Source: Thermobaculum terrenum ATCC BAA-798
Lineage (GTDB): Bacteria > Chloroflexota > Chloroflexia > Thermobaculales > Thermobaculaceae
Direction of reading: 5' to 3'
NCBI RefSeq assembly: GCF_000025005.1
Contig: NC_013526.1
Span: 992,001-1,056,000, forward strand
DNA: 64,000 bases
The notes under the pieces were generated by a model. It searched no databases and was not told the DNA's origin. It saw only the letters and a program-made list of their open reading frames with translations. This document shows, piece by piece, positions 7,956-16,782 of this stretch. How positions within the stretch are numbered: position 1 is the first letter of the stretch; each line of letters starts with the position of its first letter. Position numbers and translations under genes: made by a program.

Positions 7956-9440
7956 TCACCTCCCCAAGGGTTCTTGCTGGCTGCGCTGCCTGGCCAGGTA
8001 GGCGGCGTACAGCCTCGACAGGCTGTCCAGGCGCGCAAGACGCGCCAGCACCACAGAGAAGCCCGCATAGATCCAGAGCACCGAGCTGCTGTCCATGTAG
8101 TTATGGTAGGCGGAGTTGACGGCATAGAGCACGACTCCCCCTACGCAGCCCGCAGCCAGGCCGCTGATCAGCCTGTCGGAGTGGCCCAGGGCTGACATGT
8201 AGTTCCGGATCATCCCCCAGAAGAGCGCCAGGTAGGCCAGCAGGGCGAATATGCCCCAGGAGGTCCACACGCTGAGGAAGTCGTTGTGAGGTCTCTCCTT
8301 GCCCACGGCGCTGGTCCCCCCGGCAGCGTCGGCGCTAGTGTTGAGCTCATCGACGTACTGGGCCGAGACCTCCTCGAAGTGCTCGTGCCCTATGCCGAGT
8401 ATCGGGTGGTCCATCGCTATGGCGAAGCCCACGTCCCAGAGCGCCTGATGGGAGGCGGCGCTGCGATCGTCCTCGGCCGTCTTGTAGTACCTGGAACCTA
8501 TCAGTCCTGTGCCCCTCAGCAGCTGGAATGCCACCACCGCCAGCAGCACCATCGCCAGGAGCGCTATCCGAACCCTGCCCTTCAGGCACAGTGCCAGAGC
8601 GACCGTGGCGGGCGCGAGCGCGAAGAAGGCCGAGCGGGTGTACGAGAAGTTCAGTCCTCCTACCAGCAGCAGTATCCCAAACAGGGCGAGGATCCTCCTC
8701 CTGCCGACTCCAACCGCGCTCGAGAAGAACACACCCATGAGAGGCATGACGACAAAGGCTATCTGGTTGGCCAGCGTCACGGGGCTGGAGCTGAACCCGA
8801 TCGATCTACCTTTCCAATCCCGCACGGTGTTGGCATCACCCAAGCCGTAGGGAGCAATGCTGGGTGCGTAGTGCTGCAAGATAGAGGCTATCGAGACCAC
8901 CACCGTGATGAGGCAGAGCGCCGTCGCCAGCTTCTTCACGTCCCGCACGGTGGCGACAACCGCTATGATCAGCACCATCGCCAGGAGCTGGGTCGTCTGG
9001 TAGCGGGCGTACTTGATCACGTAGTCGGACTCGGAGTAGAGGGCATTGACCGCAGTGGCGATCACGAGCAGCAGCAGCGCCGGCAGCAGCACCCTGCGGC
9101 AGAGGGGATCCGAGAGAGACACTCGCCTGAGCATGGGCAGCGACACGATGAACCCCAGCAGCACCACTAGCAGCCTGAGGCTCATGCCCAGATCACCTAC
9201 GTAGTAGGAGGAGAGGGTCATCTCCGTGAGCAGTACGGGCATGGCCGCCCACGCGGGGGAATTGAGAACCAGCAGGATGGAGGCTAGGCACAGGCCAAGC
9301 ACCAGGCTGCCCTGCTGCTTGCCGGGGATGGGCAGCACCAGGCTGATGGCCATCGCCGCCAGGACGACCATCAGCAGGATCAGCCTCAGGTTCATTCCTG
9401 AGGCTCGGCGCCCCCTGAGGGCTTCGGTCGCCAGGGTCAT
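7956..9440 (-). CDS. O-antigen ligase/polymerase-like membrane protein
   Basis: A 494-residue polytopic membrane protein with about twelve hydrophobic segments and one large extracytoplasmic loop (residues about 325-385) that contains the O-antigen ligase signature region, GIGHEHFEE followed by GKERPHNDFLSVWTSWGIFALLAYL. The HND motif in this loop is typical of the WaaL/Wzy_C superfamily, which joins or polymerises lipid-linked glycans on the outer face of the membrane. ATG 9440 has GGAGG four bases before it and overlaps the chain-length gene stop. With an ABC-type exporter and a Wzz-like protein in the same locus, whether it polymerises or ligates is open. Confidence 0.85.
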   Translation of the reverse strand: MTLATEALRGRRASGMNLRLILLMVVLAAMAISLVLPIPGKQQGSLVLGLCLASILLVLNSPAWAAMPVLLTEMTLSSYYVGDLGMSLRLLVVLLGFIVSLPMLRRVSLSDPLCRRVLLPALLLLVIATAVNALYSESDYVIKYARYQTTQLLAMVLIIAVVATVRDVKKLATALCLITVVVSIASILQHYAPSIAPYGLGDANTVRDWKGRSIGFSSSPVTLANQIAFVVMPLMGVFFSSAVGVGRRRILALFGILLLVGGLNFSYTRSAFFALAPATVALALCLKGRVRIALLAMVLLAVVAFQLLRGTGLIGSRYYKTAEDDRSAASHQALWDVGFAIAMDHPILGIGHEHFEEVSAQYVDELNTSADAAGGTSAVGKERPHNDFLSVWTSWGIFALLAYLALFWGMIRNYMSALGHSDRLISGLAAGCVGGVVLYAVNSAYHNYMDSSSVLWIYAGFSVVLARLARLDSLSRLYAAYLARQRSQQEPLGR

Positions 9441-10654
9441 CTTTCCTCCGCCTTCACGGCGGCGCTGCCGTTGAGCGCCTCACGAGGCACGCCGGCCCTC
9501 TCTAGCGCCTGGATCAGCTTGTCGACGTCCACGTCGTCCTCGTCCCCATGCTGCCGCTTGCGCCTACGCCTGATGCTGTCTATCAGGAACGCTAGCCCCG
9601 CCATGAGTAATACGCCTCCGGCCAGGCCCAAGAGAAGCATTTTCTTCTTGCTCGTGGCGACTATTGGCGTCGAGGCGTCGCCGTACTGCACGAGGGGTGA
9701 GACGGCGTTGTGTGCGTCAAGCTGCAGCTGAGCATACTGGTTAGTCAGGCTCTGCAGCTGCTGGCTGTAAGCGTCGGCCAGGGCTGTGGACACGGTAGGA
9801 TCCGTGTTGCTAGGTAGTTTCTGGATCTGCACCTGCACGTCTCGCAGCTGCGTGTTCAGGTCATCGATGTTCTTCTGGATGCTCGTTATCTGCTGGATCA
9901 ACGTGTGCTGCCACTGTTGCCTGAGCTGCTGCAGAGTGGTGTCCGTCCCAGCGGAGGGGTTGCCTCTGTCGGCCTCGCGCTGCCTTTGCAACTCTTCCTG
10001 GTAGGACATCTGTAGCTGCAGCAGCCTGCTCTGTGCATCGGCTATCTGCTGCTGCAGGTCCTGCTGCTTCCTCTGCAGCTGGGCGTTGAGCAGCTTGTCC
10101 CGGGTGAAGTTGATCTGGTCCTGCAGCTCCTGCATCCTGGAGTCGAGGTTCTCCCTGGCGCGCTCGTTCACGACCCTGACGGCCACCGCGCTGAAGGAGT
10201 TGGCGATCGTCCTGGCCCTGTTGGGGTCGGGGTCCTTCACGACGACGCGTACGAAGTTGGAGTTGCGCACGGTCGATACGTCGACCTTACCGCTCTGCAG
10301 AGCCACCTGGAGCCGCGCCTGCGACATCGCGATCCCCTTGACTCCCAGGTCCTTGCTGACCTGCTCAAGGACGTAGGGGGAGGACAACTCGGCCGCGAAG
10401 TTCTCGGCCGCCTGCTGGCTCTGGTTGACATCGCTGGTGAGGGTAGCACCAGTCTGCTGCACTTGGATGTAGGCCGTGCTCTGGTAGGGCACAGGGCCGT
10501 AACGCAGGTAGGCCATAGCCGCCAGCCCCCCGAGGATGGCTCCTATAAGCAGCAGCCACCACCACCTGGTGATGAACTCCACGTACGGGTCCCTTCCCTG
10601 GTTAGTGGGAGGCATGAGGGGTATGTAATCATAGGGATAGGTACTACTGGACAA
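9437..10654 (-). CDS. Wzz-type chain-length determinant / polysaccharide co-polymerase
   Basis: A 405-residue inner-membrane protein of the Wzz family, which sets the length of polymerised polysaccharide chains. It has an N-terminal helix ([20 protein letters not shown], residues about 30-50), a long periplasmic part rich in Gln and Leu that is predicted coiled coil (about 165-300), and a second helix near 335-355 ([20 protein letters not shown]) followed by a basic Arg/Lys stretch. There is no tyrosine-kinase domain. The start is a TTG at 10652-10654 with AGGAGG nine bases before; it overlaps the aminotransferase stop by eleven bases. The C-terminal acidic and helical tail ([18 protein letters not shown]) is cytoplasmic. 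Confidence 0.88.
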   Translation of the reverse strand: MSSSTYPYDYIPLMPPTNQGRDPYVEFITRWWWLLLIGAILGGLAAMAYLRYGPVPYQSTAYIQVQQTGATLTSDVNQSQQAAENFAAELSSPYVLEQVSKDLGVKGIAMSQARLQVALQSGKVDVSTVRNSNFVRVVVKDPDPNRARTIANSFSAVAVRVVNERARENLDSRMQELQDQINFTRDKLLNAQLQRKQQDLQQQIADAQSRLLQLQMSYQEELQRQREADRGNPSAGTDTTLQQLRQQWQHTLIQQITSIQKNIDDLNTQLRDVQVQIQKLPSNTDPTVSTALADAYSQQLQSLTNQYAQLQLDAHNAVSPLVQYGDASTPIVATSKKKMLLLGLAGGVLLMAGLAFLIDSIRRRRKRQHGDEDDVDVDKLIQALERAGVPREALNGSAAVKAEER

Positions 10655-11786
10655 CTGTGCTTACCTCCTGGGCTACAACTCTGCGCAGGCAGTCCGCAAC
10701 GTAGGCCACCTGCACTCCACTCATCTCTGGAAACATCGGCAGGGAGAGTATCCTCCTGGCCACCTGCTCGGTCACTGCCAGGTCGCCGGCCAGCCTCCCC
10801 ACGCCCTTGGCGGCCTTCTGGAGGTGCACGGGGATGGGGTAGTGGATGCCGGTGGACACCCCCCTGCGAGCGAGCACCTCGCGCACCCTGTCCCGCTCAT
10901 CGACCTGGATCACGTAGAGGTGCCAGACATGCTCCACACCGGGACGCACCGTCGGCAGGACCACTGGCAGTTCGCTCAGCACGCGCGCGTACGCCTCCGC
11001 GTGGGCGCGCCTGCGCGCGTTCCAGTCATCGAGGTATTTGAGCTTTACCCTGAGCACGGCCGCCTGGATCTCGTCCAGGCGGGAGTTGACCCCCATCTCC
11101 ACGTGCTCGTACTTGCGCACCGACCCGTGGTCCCGTAGCCTGCGCACGCACTCAGCCAGCGCCTGCGAGTTGGTGGTGACGGCACCCGCATCGCCGTAGG
11201 CGCCGAGGTTCTTCCCCATGTAGAAGCTGAAGGCCGCGGCGTCACCGAAGCTGCCGACCCTGCGCCCCCTGATGGTGGCGCCGTGGGCCTGGCACGCGTC
11301 CTCGATCACCGCCAGGCCGTGCCGATGGGCTATGGGCAGGATGGCGTCCATGTCCGCCGGTTGGCCGTAGAGGTGTACGGGCAGTATCGCCCGCGTGCGT
11401 GGCGTGATGGCGGCCTCGATCTTGGAGGGGTCCATGGTGTAGGTGTCCGGATCCACGTCCACGAACACCGGGATCGCGCCCACGTTGACTATGGCCTCGA
11501 CGGTGGCTATGAAGGTGTGGGAGACGGTGATCACCTCGTCTCCCGGGCCCACGCCACAGGCTCTCAGCGCCAGATAGAGCGCATCCGTGCCGTTGGCGAC
11601 GCCGATAGCGTGCCTGACACCGCAGTAGTCGGCGAACTCCTGCTCGAAGGCGTGCACGTTCGGCCCCAGGAGCAGCTCCATGCTCTCCAGGGCGTCCCTG
11701 ATCGCCTCCAGGACCTCTGCCTCTAGGGACTGGTATTGAGCTCGCAGATCAACGAATGGTACTGCTATCACTGTATCAAGCTCCAT
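10644..11786 (-). CDS. DegT/DnrJ/EryC1/StrS family sugar aminotransferase
   Basis: A 380-residue PLP enzyme that transfers an amino group from glutamate to a keto-sugar nucleotide. The fold-type I core is complete: the cofactor region [17 protein letters not shown] (residues about 60-77), the Asp of [11 protein letters not shown], and [16 protein letters not shown], in which the Lys forms the Schiff base. The substrate-closing loop [18 protein letters not shown] is also present. The Gfo/Idh dehydrogenase upstream could supply the 3-keto substrate, as in WlbA/WlbE-like pathways for 3-amino sugars, and the NeuD-like fusion could acylate the product. ATG 11786 has AAGGAA upstream, and the gap to the E1 beta stop is 19 bases. 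Confidence 0.92.
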   Translation of the reverse strand: MELDTVIAVPFVDLRAQYQSLEAEVLEAIRDALESMELLLGPNVHAFEQEFADYCGVRHAIGVANGTDALYLALRACGVGPGDEVITVSHTFIATVEAIVNVGAIPVFVDVDPDTYTMDPSKIEAAITPRTRAILPVHLYGQPADMDAILPIAHRHGLAVIEDACQAHGATIRGRRVGSFGDAAAFSFYMGKNLGAYGDAGAVTTNSQALAECVRRLRDHGSVRKYEHVEMGVNSRLDEIQAAVLRVKLKYLDDWNARRRAHAEAYARVLSELPVVLPTVRPGVEHVWHLYVIQVDERDRVREVLARRGVSTGIHYPIPVHLQKAAKGVGRLAGDLAVTEQVARRILSLPMFPEMSGVQVAYVADCLRRVVAQEVSTVVQ

Positions 11787-11805
11787 ATAATTCCTTCCTT
11801 TCTGG

Positions 11806-12786
11806 CTAACCCTCTAGGCTGCTCAGGCAGCCCTCAATGATGTCCTCAAGCTGCGGCACGACCCGCGCCTCCAGCGGTCCCGCGGACGGTATGGGGCTGT
11901 CCTTGGCGGCCACGCGGATCATCCTCCCCCCAAGCGCCCCGGCGGTCTCCGCCAGGCGGGAGCACACCTCAGCGCCCACCCCGCCCGTGCCTTCCTCCAC
12001 GCACACGAGCCGGTGGGTGCGCCCAAAGGAGCGGGACAGCGTGGTGACGTCCAGGGGTTTGAGGGTGCGCAGGTCGATCACCTCGCAGCTCACGCCCTCG
12101 GGCTCGAGGACAGCCGCGGCCTCGAGGGCGTGCTCTACCATCCGACCATAGGTCGCGATCGTCACGTCCTCGCCCTTCCTGAGCACCTTGGCGGTGCCCA
12201 GCGGCACCGGCGGTATGCCCTCGGGCACAGGACCCTTCTTGGGGTACAGCAGCTTGTTCTCTATGAACACGACCGGGTTGGGATCCCATATGGCGCTGCG
12301 GAGCAGGCCGCCGGCATCCGCCGGGCTGCTGGGAGCCACCACCTTCAGCCCGGGCACCTGGATGAGCCAGGACTCCAGGCTCTGCGAGTGGCTGGCGCCG
12401 TAGCCCCTACCCGCGCCGGCCGGCGTGCGCACGACTATGGGCACCGAGTACTGGCCGGCGTACATGTAGTGGATCTTGGCCGCGTGGTTGACCAGCTGGT
12501 CCATCGCCAGGGTGATGAAGTCCATGAACATGATCTCCACCACCGGGCGGAGGCCCGTCATGGCCGCGCCCACCCCGACGCCCACGTAGGAGTTCTCGGA
12601 GATGGGCGTGCGGATGACCCTCTCGGGGCCGAACCTCTCCAGGAGGTCGCCGGCTACCCCGAAGGCACCGCCGTTGGCGAAGTCCTCGCCTATGAGGACG
12701 ACCGAGTCGTCGGCCTCCATCTCGCTGCGCAGCACCTCGTACAGCGCATCCTTATAGGACATCTCCATGGTGGCCGGGGCTACCAT
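11806..12786 (-). CDS. 2-oxoacid dehydrogenase E1 component, beta subunit
   Basis: A 326-residue beta subunit of a thiamine-diphosphate 2-oxoacid dehydrogenase (pyruvate/acetoin/branched-chain type). The pyrimidine-binding domain carries the cofactor-activating Glu in [18 protein letters not shown] (near residue 63) and the [19 protein letters not shown] segment; the C-terminal transketolase domain has [14 protein letters not shown] and [12 protein letters not shown]. It overlaps the alpha subunit gene by seven bases. Its setting is unusual: it sits between sugar-modifying genes rather than beside a standard E2 or E3. I infer that E1 decarboxylates a 2-oxoacid and loads the acyl group on the lipoyl domain of the fusion protein at 13787-14884. 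Confidence 0.92.
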   Translation of the reverse strand: MVAPATMEMSYKDALYEVLRSEMEADDSVVLIGEDFANGGAFGVAGDLLERFGPERVIRTPISENSYVGVGVGAAMTGLRPVVEIMFMDFITLAMDQLVNHAAKIHYMYAGQYSVPIVVRTPAGAGRGYGASHSQSLESWLIQVPGLKVVAPSSPADAGGLLRSAIWDPNPVVFIENKLLYPKKGPVPEGIPPVPLGTAKVLRKGEDVTIATYGRMVEHALEAAAVLEPEGVSCEVIDLRTLKPLDVTTLSRSFGRTHRLVCVEEGTGGVGAEVCSRLAETAGALGGRMIRVAAKDSPIPSAGPLEARVVPQLEDIIEGCLSSLEG

Positions 12787-13790
12787 CGGGCCGCTCCCGT
12801 CAGCACGCCGACCCTGCGAGCTGAGGTCGCGGGCTCGGCTGCAGCGTACACTCCCTCGAGGGCCTCCTCCTCGGCGTAGCGCGCCGCGAGGGCGTGCTCC
12901 ACCGCGAGATCCATCTCCTGTTGCACCTCCCGTTCGATATCGATCAGCAGCATCTCGGGCACGCCCATCTCCAGCAGGTCGCGCCGGAGGTTAGCTATCG
13001 GGTCGCGCCTGGACCACTCCTCGATCTCCTCACGAGGGCGGTACTTGGTGCCGTTGTCGCTCTTGGAGTGACCGCAGAACCTGTAGGTCTTCAGCTCCAG
13101 GAGCGTGGGCCCCCCGCCGGAGCGCGCTCGGTTGATGGCGACCGCGGCCACGTCCCGGACGACCCTCACGTCCATGCCGTCGGCCGTGACGCCCGGTATG
13201 TTGTAGGCTGCCGCCCTGACCGCTACGTCCCGCACGCTCGTGACGTCACAGCTGGGAGTGAACATCGCGTAGCCGTTGTTCTCGCACACGTAGACTATCG
13301 GGAGCTTCCACACGGAGGCCATGTTGAGCGACTCGTGGAAGGTGCCTTGGTTGGCTGCGCCGTCGCCGAAGAAGCACAGCACCACCTGCCCGGTGCGCCT
13401 GTACTTGGCGGTGAGGGCCGCGCCCGTCGCCACGGGGATGCCTCCCCCGGTTATACCGTTGGTGCCCAGGAAGTTGATCTCCTTCACCGCGATGTGCTGG
13501 GAGCCTCCCTTGCCACGGCAGAAGCCCGTCTCGCGCCCGCATATCTCGGCGATGAGCCTGGCTGGGTCGGCCCCCTTGGCTATCAGGTGGCCATGGCCTC
13601 GGTGGGTGCTCACCACGTAGTCCTCGGGCCGGGAGGCCGCGATCACGCCCACGGCGCTCGCCTCCTGCCCTATGGAGAGGTGGGCGGTGCCCATGGTCAG
13701 GCCGCGGCTGAACAGCCAGCCGATCTTCTCCTCACACTTCCTGATGCGCAGCATCTGCTGGTAGTAGCCGATAAGTTCGTCCTTCATCAC
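12780..13790 (-). CDS. 2-oxoacid dehydrogenase E1 component, alpha subunit
   Basis: A 336-residue alpha subunit that binds the diphosphate of thiamine diphosphate and pairs with the beta subunit next door. The GDG-X(about 25)-NN cofactor motif is clear: FFGDGAANQGTFHESLNMAS followed by VCENNGYAM (residues about 140-180). The phosphorylation-loop equivalent FCGHSKSDNGTKYR is also present. Pyruvate, acetoin and branched-chain enzymes share these features, so the substrate is open. The start is a GTG at 13790 (or ATG 13787) with GAGGAG before it, overlapping the stop of the lipoyl fusion gene. Gene order fusion, alpha, beta in one overlapping unit argues that the three proteins work together. 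Confidence 0.92.
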   Translation of the reverse strand: MMKDELIGYYQQMLRIRKCEEKIGWLFSRGLTMGTAHLSIGQEASAVGVIAASRPEDYVVSTHRGHGHLIAKGADPARLIAEICGRETGFCRGKGGSQHIAVKEINFLGTNGITGGGIPVATGAALTAKYRRTGQVVLCFFGDGAANQGTFHESLNMASVWKLPIVYVCENNGYAMFTPSCDVTSVRDVAVRAAAYNIPGVTADGMDVRVVRDVAAVAINRARSGGGPTLLELKTYRFCGHSKSDNGTKYRPREEIEEWSRRDPIANLRRDLLEMGVPEMLLIDIEREVQQEMDLAVEHALAARYAEEEALEGVYAAAEPATSARRVGVLTGAARW

Positions 13791-14884
13791 GCTTCTCCTC
13801 TACGGCTCTCGCCGATCACTTTGGCCGGCACCCCGCTGACCACCACGTCGTCCGGCACGTCGTTCATCACCGCAGCGCCGGGAGCTATGATCACGTTGCG
13901 CCCAACGTTCACGGTGGAGTTGATGGCCGCTCCCACCCCCACCAGGACGTTCTCCCTCAGGGAGACCACTCCGGAGAGCACGCAGCCCGGGGAGAGGTGG
14001 GAGAAGTCCCCCAGGTAGCAGTCGTGGGCCACCACCGCCCCCACGTCGACTATCACCCCCTCGCCTATCGTCGTCCCGGGGCCCACCACTGCGCCGGCCT
14101 CCACCAGCGCACCGTCCCCTATGGTCACGCCCATGCCGACTATGGCCCTGGGATCCACCAGGGGGATGATCCGCAGACCTATCTCCTGGGCGATGCGCCT
14201 GTGCACCCTGCGCCTCACCTCGGAATGGAAGGACAGGGCCACGCCATCCACCTCACCCGAAGCGGCTATGCGGGCCAGCTCATCGAACCCACCGAGCACC
14301 CTGTAGCCTCCAGCTTCCCCGCCCCGCATGTCCGGGTTATCGTCTATGAGCCCCACGACCTCGATGGTGTCCAGGTGGCGGGTGACCTCGAGCAGCTGCT
14401 TGGCCCCCAGGCCAGCACCGTAGATGACGATGCGGGTGCGCGAGGGTTCCGGCGCGGGCGTGGCGGGGAGGGCTCCCCGCTGCCTCAACCTCTCCCTTAT
14501 GGCGCGAGGGTCCAGCTTGCGCGGGGCCTCCTCCGAGGGACTGTCCTGTGGAGCGTGGTGCCAGGACTCGTACACCTGCTCCACGTGGGCCCCTGCGCCC
14601 TGCGGGGAGATGGTGGCGCGCGCCAGGATCTCGGAGATATCCTCTTCCGGGGCGGCTATGACGGCCACGATCTGGTTGACGTCGGCGTATTCGCCTTCCG
14701 GTACCAGGATCTTGCGCAGGACACCTGCCGCCTCCGCCTCCAGCTCGACGTTGACCTTGTCGGTCTCGATCTCGGCCAGAGGCTCACCCGTCACCACGTG
14801 GTCGCCCTCGCGCTTGAGCCAGCGCAGTATCCTGGCCGACTCCATGTTCATGCCGAGCTTGGGCAGGATCACCTCAGTGGCCAT
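13787..14884 (-). CDS. Lipoyl domain fused to NeuD/PglD-like acyltransferase
   Basis: A 365-residue fusion. Residues 1-78 are a biotin/lipoyl carrier domain like that of E2 subunits, with the modified Lys at position 43 in IETDKVNVE. A Pro/Glu-rich linker (about 90-145) follows, then a NeuD/PglD module: a Rossmann-like sugar-nucleotide domain (RIVIYGAGLGAKQLLEV, GLIDDNPD) and a left-handed beta-helix (VTIGDGALVEAGAVVGPG) with VVAHDC, where PglD-type enzymes keep the catalytic His. The normal E2 catalytic domain (DHxxxDG motif) is absent. The carrier and the acyltransferase are thus one chain, in an operon with E1 alpha and beta. I infer that an acyl group made by E1 goes from lipoyl-Lys43 to an amino sugar. 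It overlaps its neighbours by 4 and 11 bases. Confidence 0.88.
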   Translation of the reverse strand: MATEVILPKLGMNMESARILRWLKREGDHVVTGEPLAEIETDKVNVELEAEAAGVLRKILVPEGEYADVNQIVAVIAAPEEDISEILARATISPQGAGAHVEQVYESWHHAPQDSPSEEAPRKLDPRAIRERLRQRGALPATPAPEPSRTRIVIYGAGLGAKQLLEVTRHLDTIEVVGLIDDNPDMRGGEAGGYRVLGGFDELARIAASGEVDGVALSFHSEVRRRVHRRIAQEIGLRIIPLVDPRAIVGMGVTIGDGALVEAGAVVGPGTTIGEGVIVDVGAVVAHDCYLGDFSHLSPGCVLSGVVSLRENVLVGVGAAINSTVNVGRNVIIAPGAAVMNDVPDDVVVSGVPAKVIGESRRGEA

Positions 14885-15965
14885 GTGCCACCCCCGATAC
14901 GGCCATGCCGTCCTTGCCGGCTCCCACTAGGCGCGAGCCATCGAGGAGGCCCATCAGGGGCTTCCTGACGCCCCCCTCCTGCAGGGAGCGATCGGCCTGC
15001 TCGAGGATGCGGACCACCTGCAGGCCCTCCCTGCCGTCCGTCGTGGGGGTGGTACCGTGGCGGATGGAGCTCACGAAGTGCTCGCACTGCACGGCCAGCG
15101 GCTCTCGGAAGGGCACGTACGGGATGTGCACGCCCCCGTACCTGTACTCCAAGTGGAAGTCGCTGAACTTGTCGGTCACGTAGGTACGCTCGACGCCCTT
15201 GTCGTAGATGCGTATCTTCTCTACGTCCGCTACGTCGTTGCACACGACCATCTTCCTGCTACCGACCACGGTGACGCGCCTTACCTTGCAGGGGTCCAGC
15301 CAGCTCAGGTGCACGTGGGCCAGTATGTTGTGCGGGAAAGCGAACTCCGCGTACACCACGTCGTGCACCCCGGGGCGCACGTGGGCGCTGCCGTGGGCGC
15401 TCACCGACAGCGGCTCCATGCCCAGGATGTACCGCAGGATGGACACGTCATGAGGCGCCAGGTCCCACAGCACGTTGATGTCGGGCTGGAACAGCCCCAG
15501 GTTGAGCCTGGCGGAATCCACGTAGTAGATGTCGCCCAGCTCGCCACTGGCGATGATCTCCCGCAGCGCCTGGATGGCCCCGTTGTACACGAAGGTGTGG
15601 CCCACCATGAGGACCAGGCCCAGGCGATCGGCGATGGACACCAGTTCCTCGGCGTGCTCGGACCTATCGGTCAGGGGCTTCTCCACCATGACGTGCTTGC
15701 CGACGAGCAGGGACTGCCTGGCCAACTTGTAGTGGGTACGTATGGGGGTGGCGATCACCACGGCATCGACATCTGAGGCGAGCATCTCGCCCACGCTTGT
15801 CGTGACCTTGACGCCTGGGTAGTCCCTGTGCACCTTGCCCAACTTGGCCTCATCCAGATCCACTACCCACTCCAGGATGACCCCGGACATCTCAGCGAAG
15901 TTTCTAACGAGTTTGGGCCCCCAGTAACCGAAGCCTACGATACCAACTTTCAGGTCTCCCTCCAT
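14874..15965 (-). CDS. Gfo/Idh/MocA family NAD-dependent sugar dehydrogenase
   Basis: A 363-residue oxidoreductase that probably oxidises a sugar nucleotide at a ring carbon with NAD(P). The N-terminal Rossmann domain begins KVGIVGFGYWGPKLVRNF, and the conserved EKP motif is at VMVEKPLTD (near residue 97). The C-terminal alpha/beta domain includes DLAPHDVSILRYILG, with the His expected to act in catalysis. ATG 15965 is chosen because GGGAGAGAGG precedes it by two bases and the Rossmann fold starts at once; longer upstream reading in this frame has no homology. In WlbA-like pathways this enzyme gives the 3-keto sugar used by a DegT aminotransferase, which is encoded further down this operon. 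Confidence 0.9.
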   Translation of the reverse strand: MEGDLKVGIVGFGYWGPKLVRNFAEMSGVILEWVVDLDEAKLGKVHRDYPGVKVTTSVGEMLASDVDAVVIATPIRTHYKLARQSLLVGKHVMVEKPLTDRSEHAEELVSIADRLGLVLMVGHTFVYNGAIQALREIIASGELGDIYYVDSARLNLGLFQPDINVLWDLAPHDVSILRYILGMEPLSVSAHGSAHVRPGVHDVVYAEFAFPHNILAHVHLSWLDPCKVRRVTVVGSRKMVVCNDVADVEKIRIYDKGVERTYVTDKFSDFHLEYRYGGVHIPYVPFREPLAVQCEHFVSSIRHGTTPTTDGREGLQVVRILEQADRSLQEGGVRKPLMGLLDGSRLVGAGKDGMAVSGVAHGH

Positions 15966-15994
15966 AACCTCTCTCCCTTCGGACAGAATCCAAG

Positions 15995-16672
15995 CTACCT
16001 GCAATCCCTGGCCAGCAGGACCACCGGCAGGGTCATGAGCAGGATCCACAGGTCCAGCATGAGCCCTCGCCTGCGTACGTACTCTAGGTCCAGGGCCACC
16101 ATCTGCTCGAAGGTAGTCCTGTTGCGGCCCTTGACCTGCCATAGGCCGGTGATGCCCGGCTTGACGGTAAGCCTTCCAAGCTGTTCCGGCTTGTACTGCT
16201 CCACCTCGTATGGGATGGGGGGCCTTGGCCCCACGAGGCTCATCTCCCCTCGCAGCACGTTCCACAGCTGGGGTAGCTCATCGAGGCTGGTGCGTCGCAG
16301 CCACCTGCCGATCCTGGTGACCCTGGGGTCGTTAGGCAGCTTGTAGAGGCCATGCTCATCGCGCAGGCTATCATCCCCCTCGGCAGCCATCAGCGCCAGC
16401 ACGTATTGCTTGTGCAGGGACTGGTCGGCGTCCACGTACATCGTGCGGAACTTGAGGCAGGTGAAGAGCCTGCCGCCCTGGCCGACGCGCTGCTGGCGAA
16501 AGAGCACGGGCCCAGGAGAGTCCAGCTTGATGAGGACGGCGCAGATGAACATCACCGGCGACAGCAGCACGAGCATCAGGACCGCGCCCACCAGGTCAAG
16601 CGCGCGCTTGCAGATGGCGTAAAGCCTCAGGTCACTCCGCTCGAGTAAGGGCAGCTCCAATGCTTCCTGCAT
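15995..16672 (-). CDS. Undecaprenyl-phosphate sugar-1-phosphate transferase
   Basis: A 225-residue initiating enzyme of polysaccharide synthesis that places the first sugar phosphate on undecaprenyl phosphate in the membrane. It is the short form with one N-terminal membrane segment (KRALDLVGAVLMLVLLSPVM, residues about 25-44) and the complete bacterial sugar-transferase core: SPGPVLFRQQRVGQ, LKFRTM, RRTSLDELPQLWNVL, MSLVGPRPP and VKPGITGLWQV. ATG 16672 is chosen over a longer reading to 16852 because GGAGAT sits five bases before it. It is the first gene of the run that continues without large gaps to 5892, so the triple regulatory box at 16755-16782 probably controls the whole operon. Confidence 0.93.
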   Translation of the reverse strand: MQEALELPLLERSDLRLYAICKRALDLVGAVLMLVLLSPVMFICAVLIKLDSPGPVLFRQQRVGQGGRLFTCLKFRTMYVDADQSLHKQYVLALMAAEGDDSLRDEHGLYKLPNDPRVTRIGRWLRRTSLDELPQLWNVLRGEMSLVGPRPPIPYEVEQYKPEQLGRLTVKPGITGLWQVKGRNRTTFEQMVALDLEYVRRRGLMLDLWILLMTLPVVLLARDCR

Positions 16673-16754
16673 ATCAGATCTCCTCGGGACCCTGCACAAC
16701 AGCAAGGGGTTGTGTGAACTAAGGATGATGTTAGAGGCAGGGTGTGAAGCCTCT

Positions 16755-16782
16755 ATTGCGAGAAGGTTACGAAGAGGTTGAG
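16755..16782 (-). promoter_or_regulatory. Triple 11-base-periodic box before polysaccharide operon
   Basis: On the minus strand CTCAAC (16782-16777), CGTAAC (16771-16766) and CGCAAT (16760-16755) follow each other at exactly 11 bases. The box ends about 80 bases before ATG 16672 and abuts the stop codon of the preceding gene. The same three-part pattern occurs at 33387-33414. Confidence 0.6.

Noticed and set aside
8286-9170. Long plus-strand open frame opposite the ligase-like gene
   Set aside because: Rich in Arg, His and Gln with no domain, and fully antisense to a well-supported membrane protein; a product of high GC content.
11283-14968. Several plus-strand open frames of 147-374 codons opposite DegT, E1 beta, E1 alpha and the lipoyl fusion
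   Set aside because: All are antisense to genes with clear catalytic motifs and show no protein-like composition.
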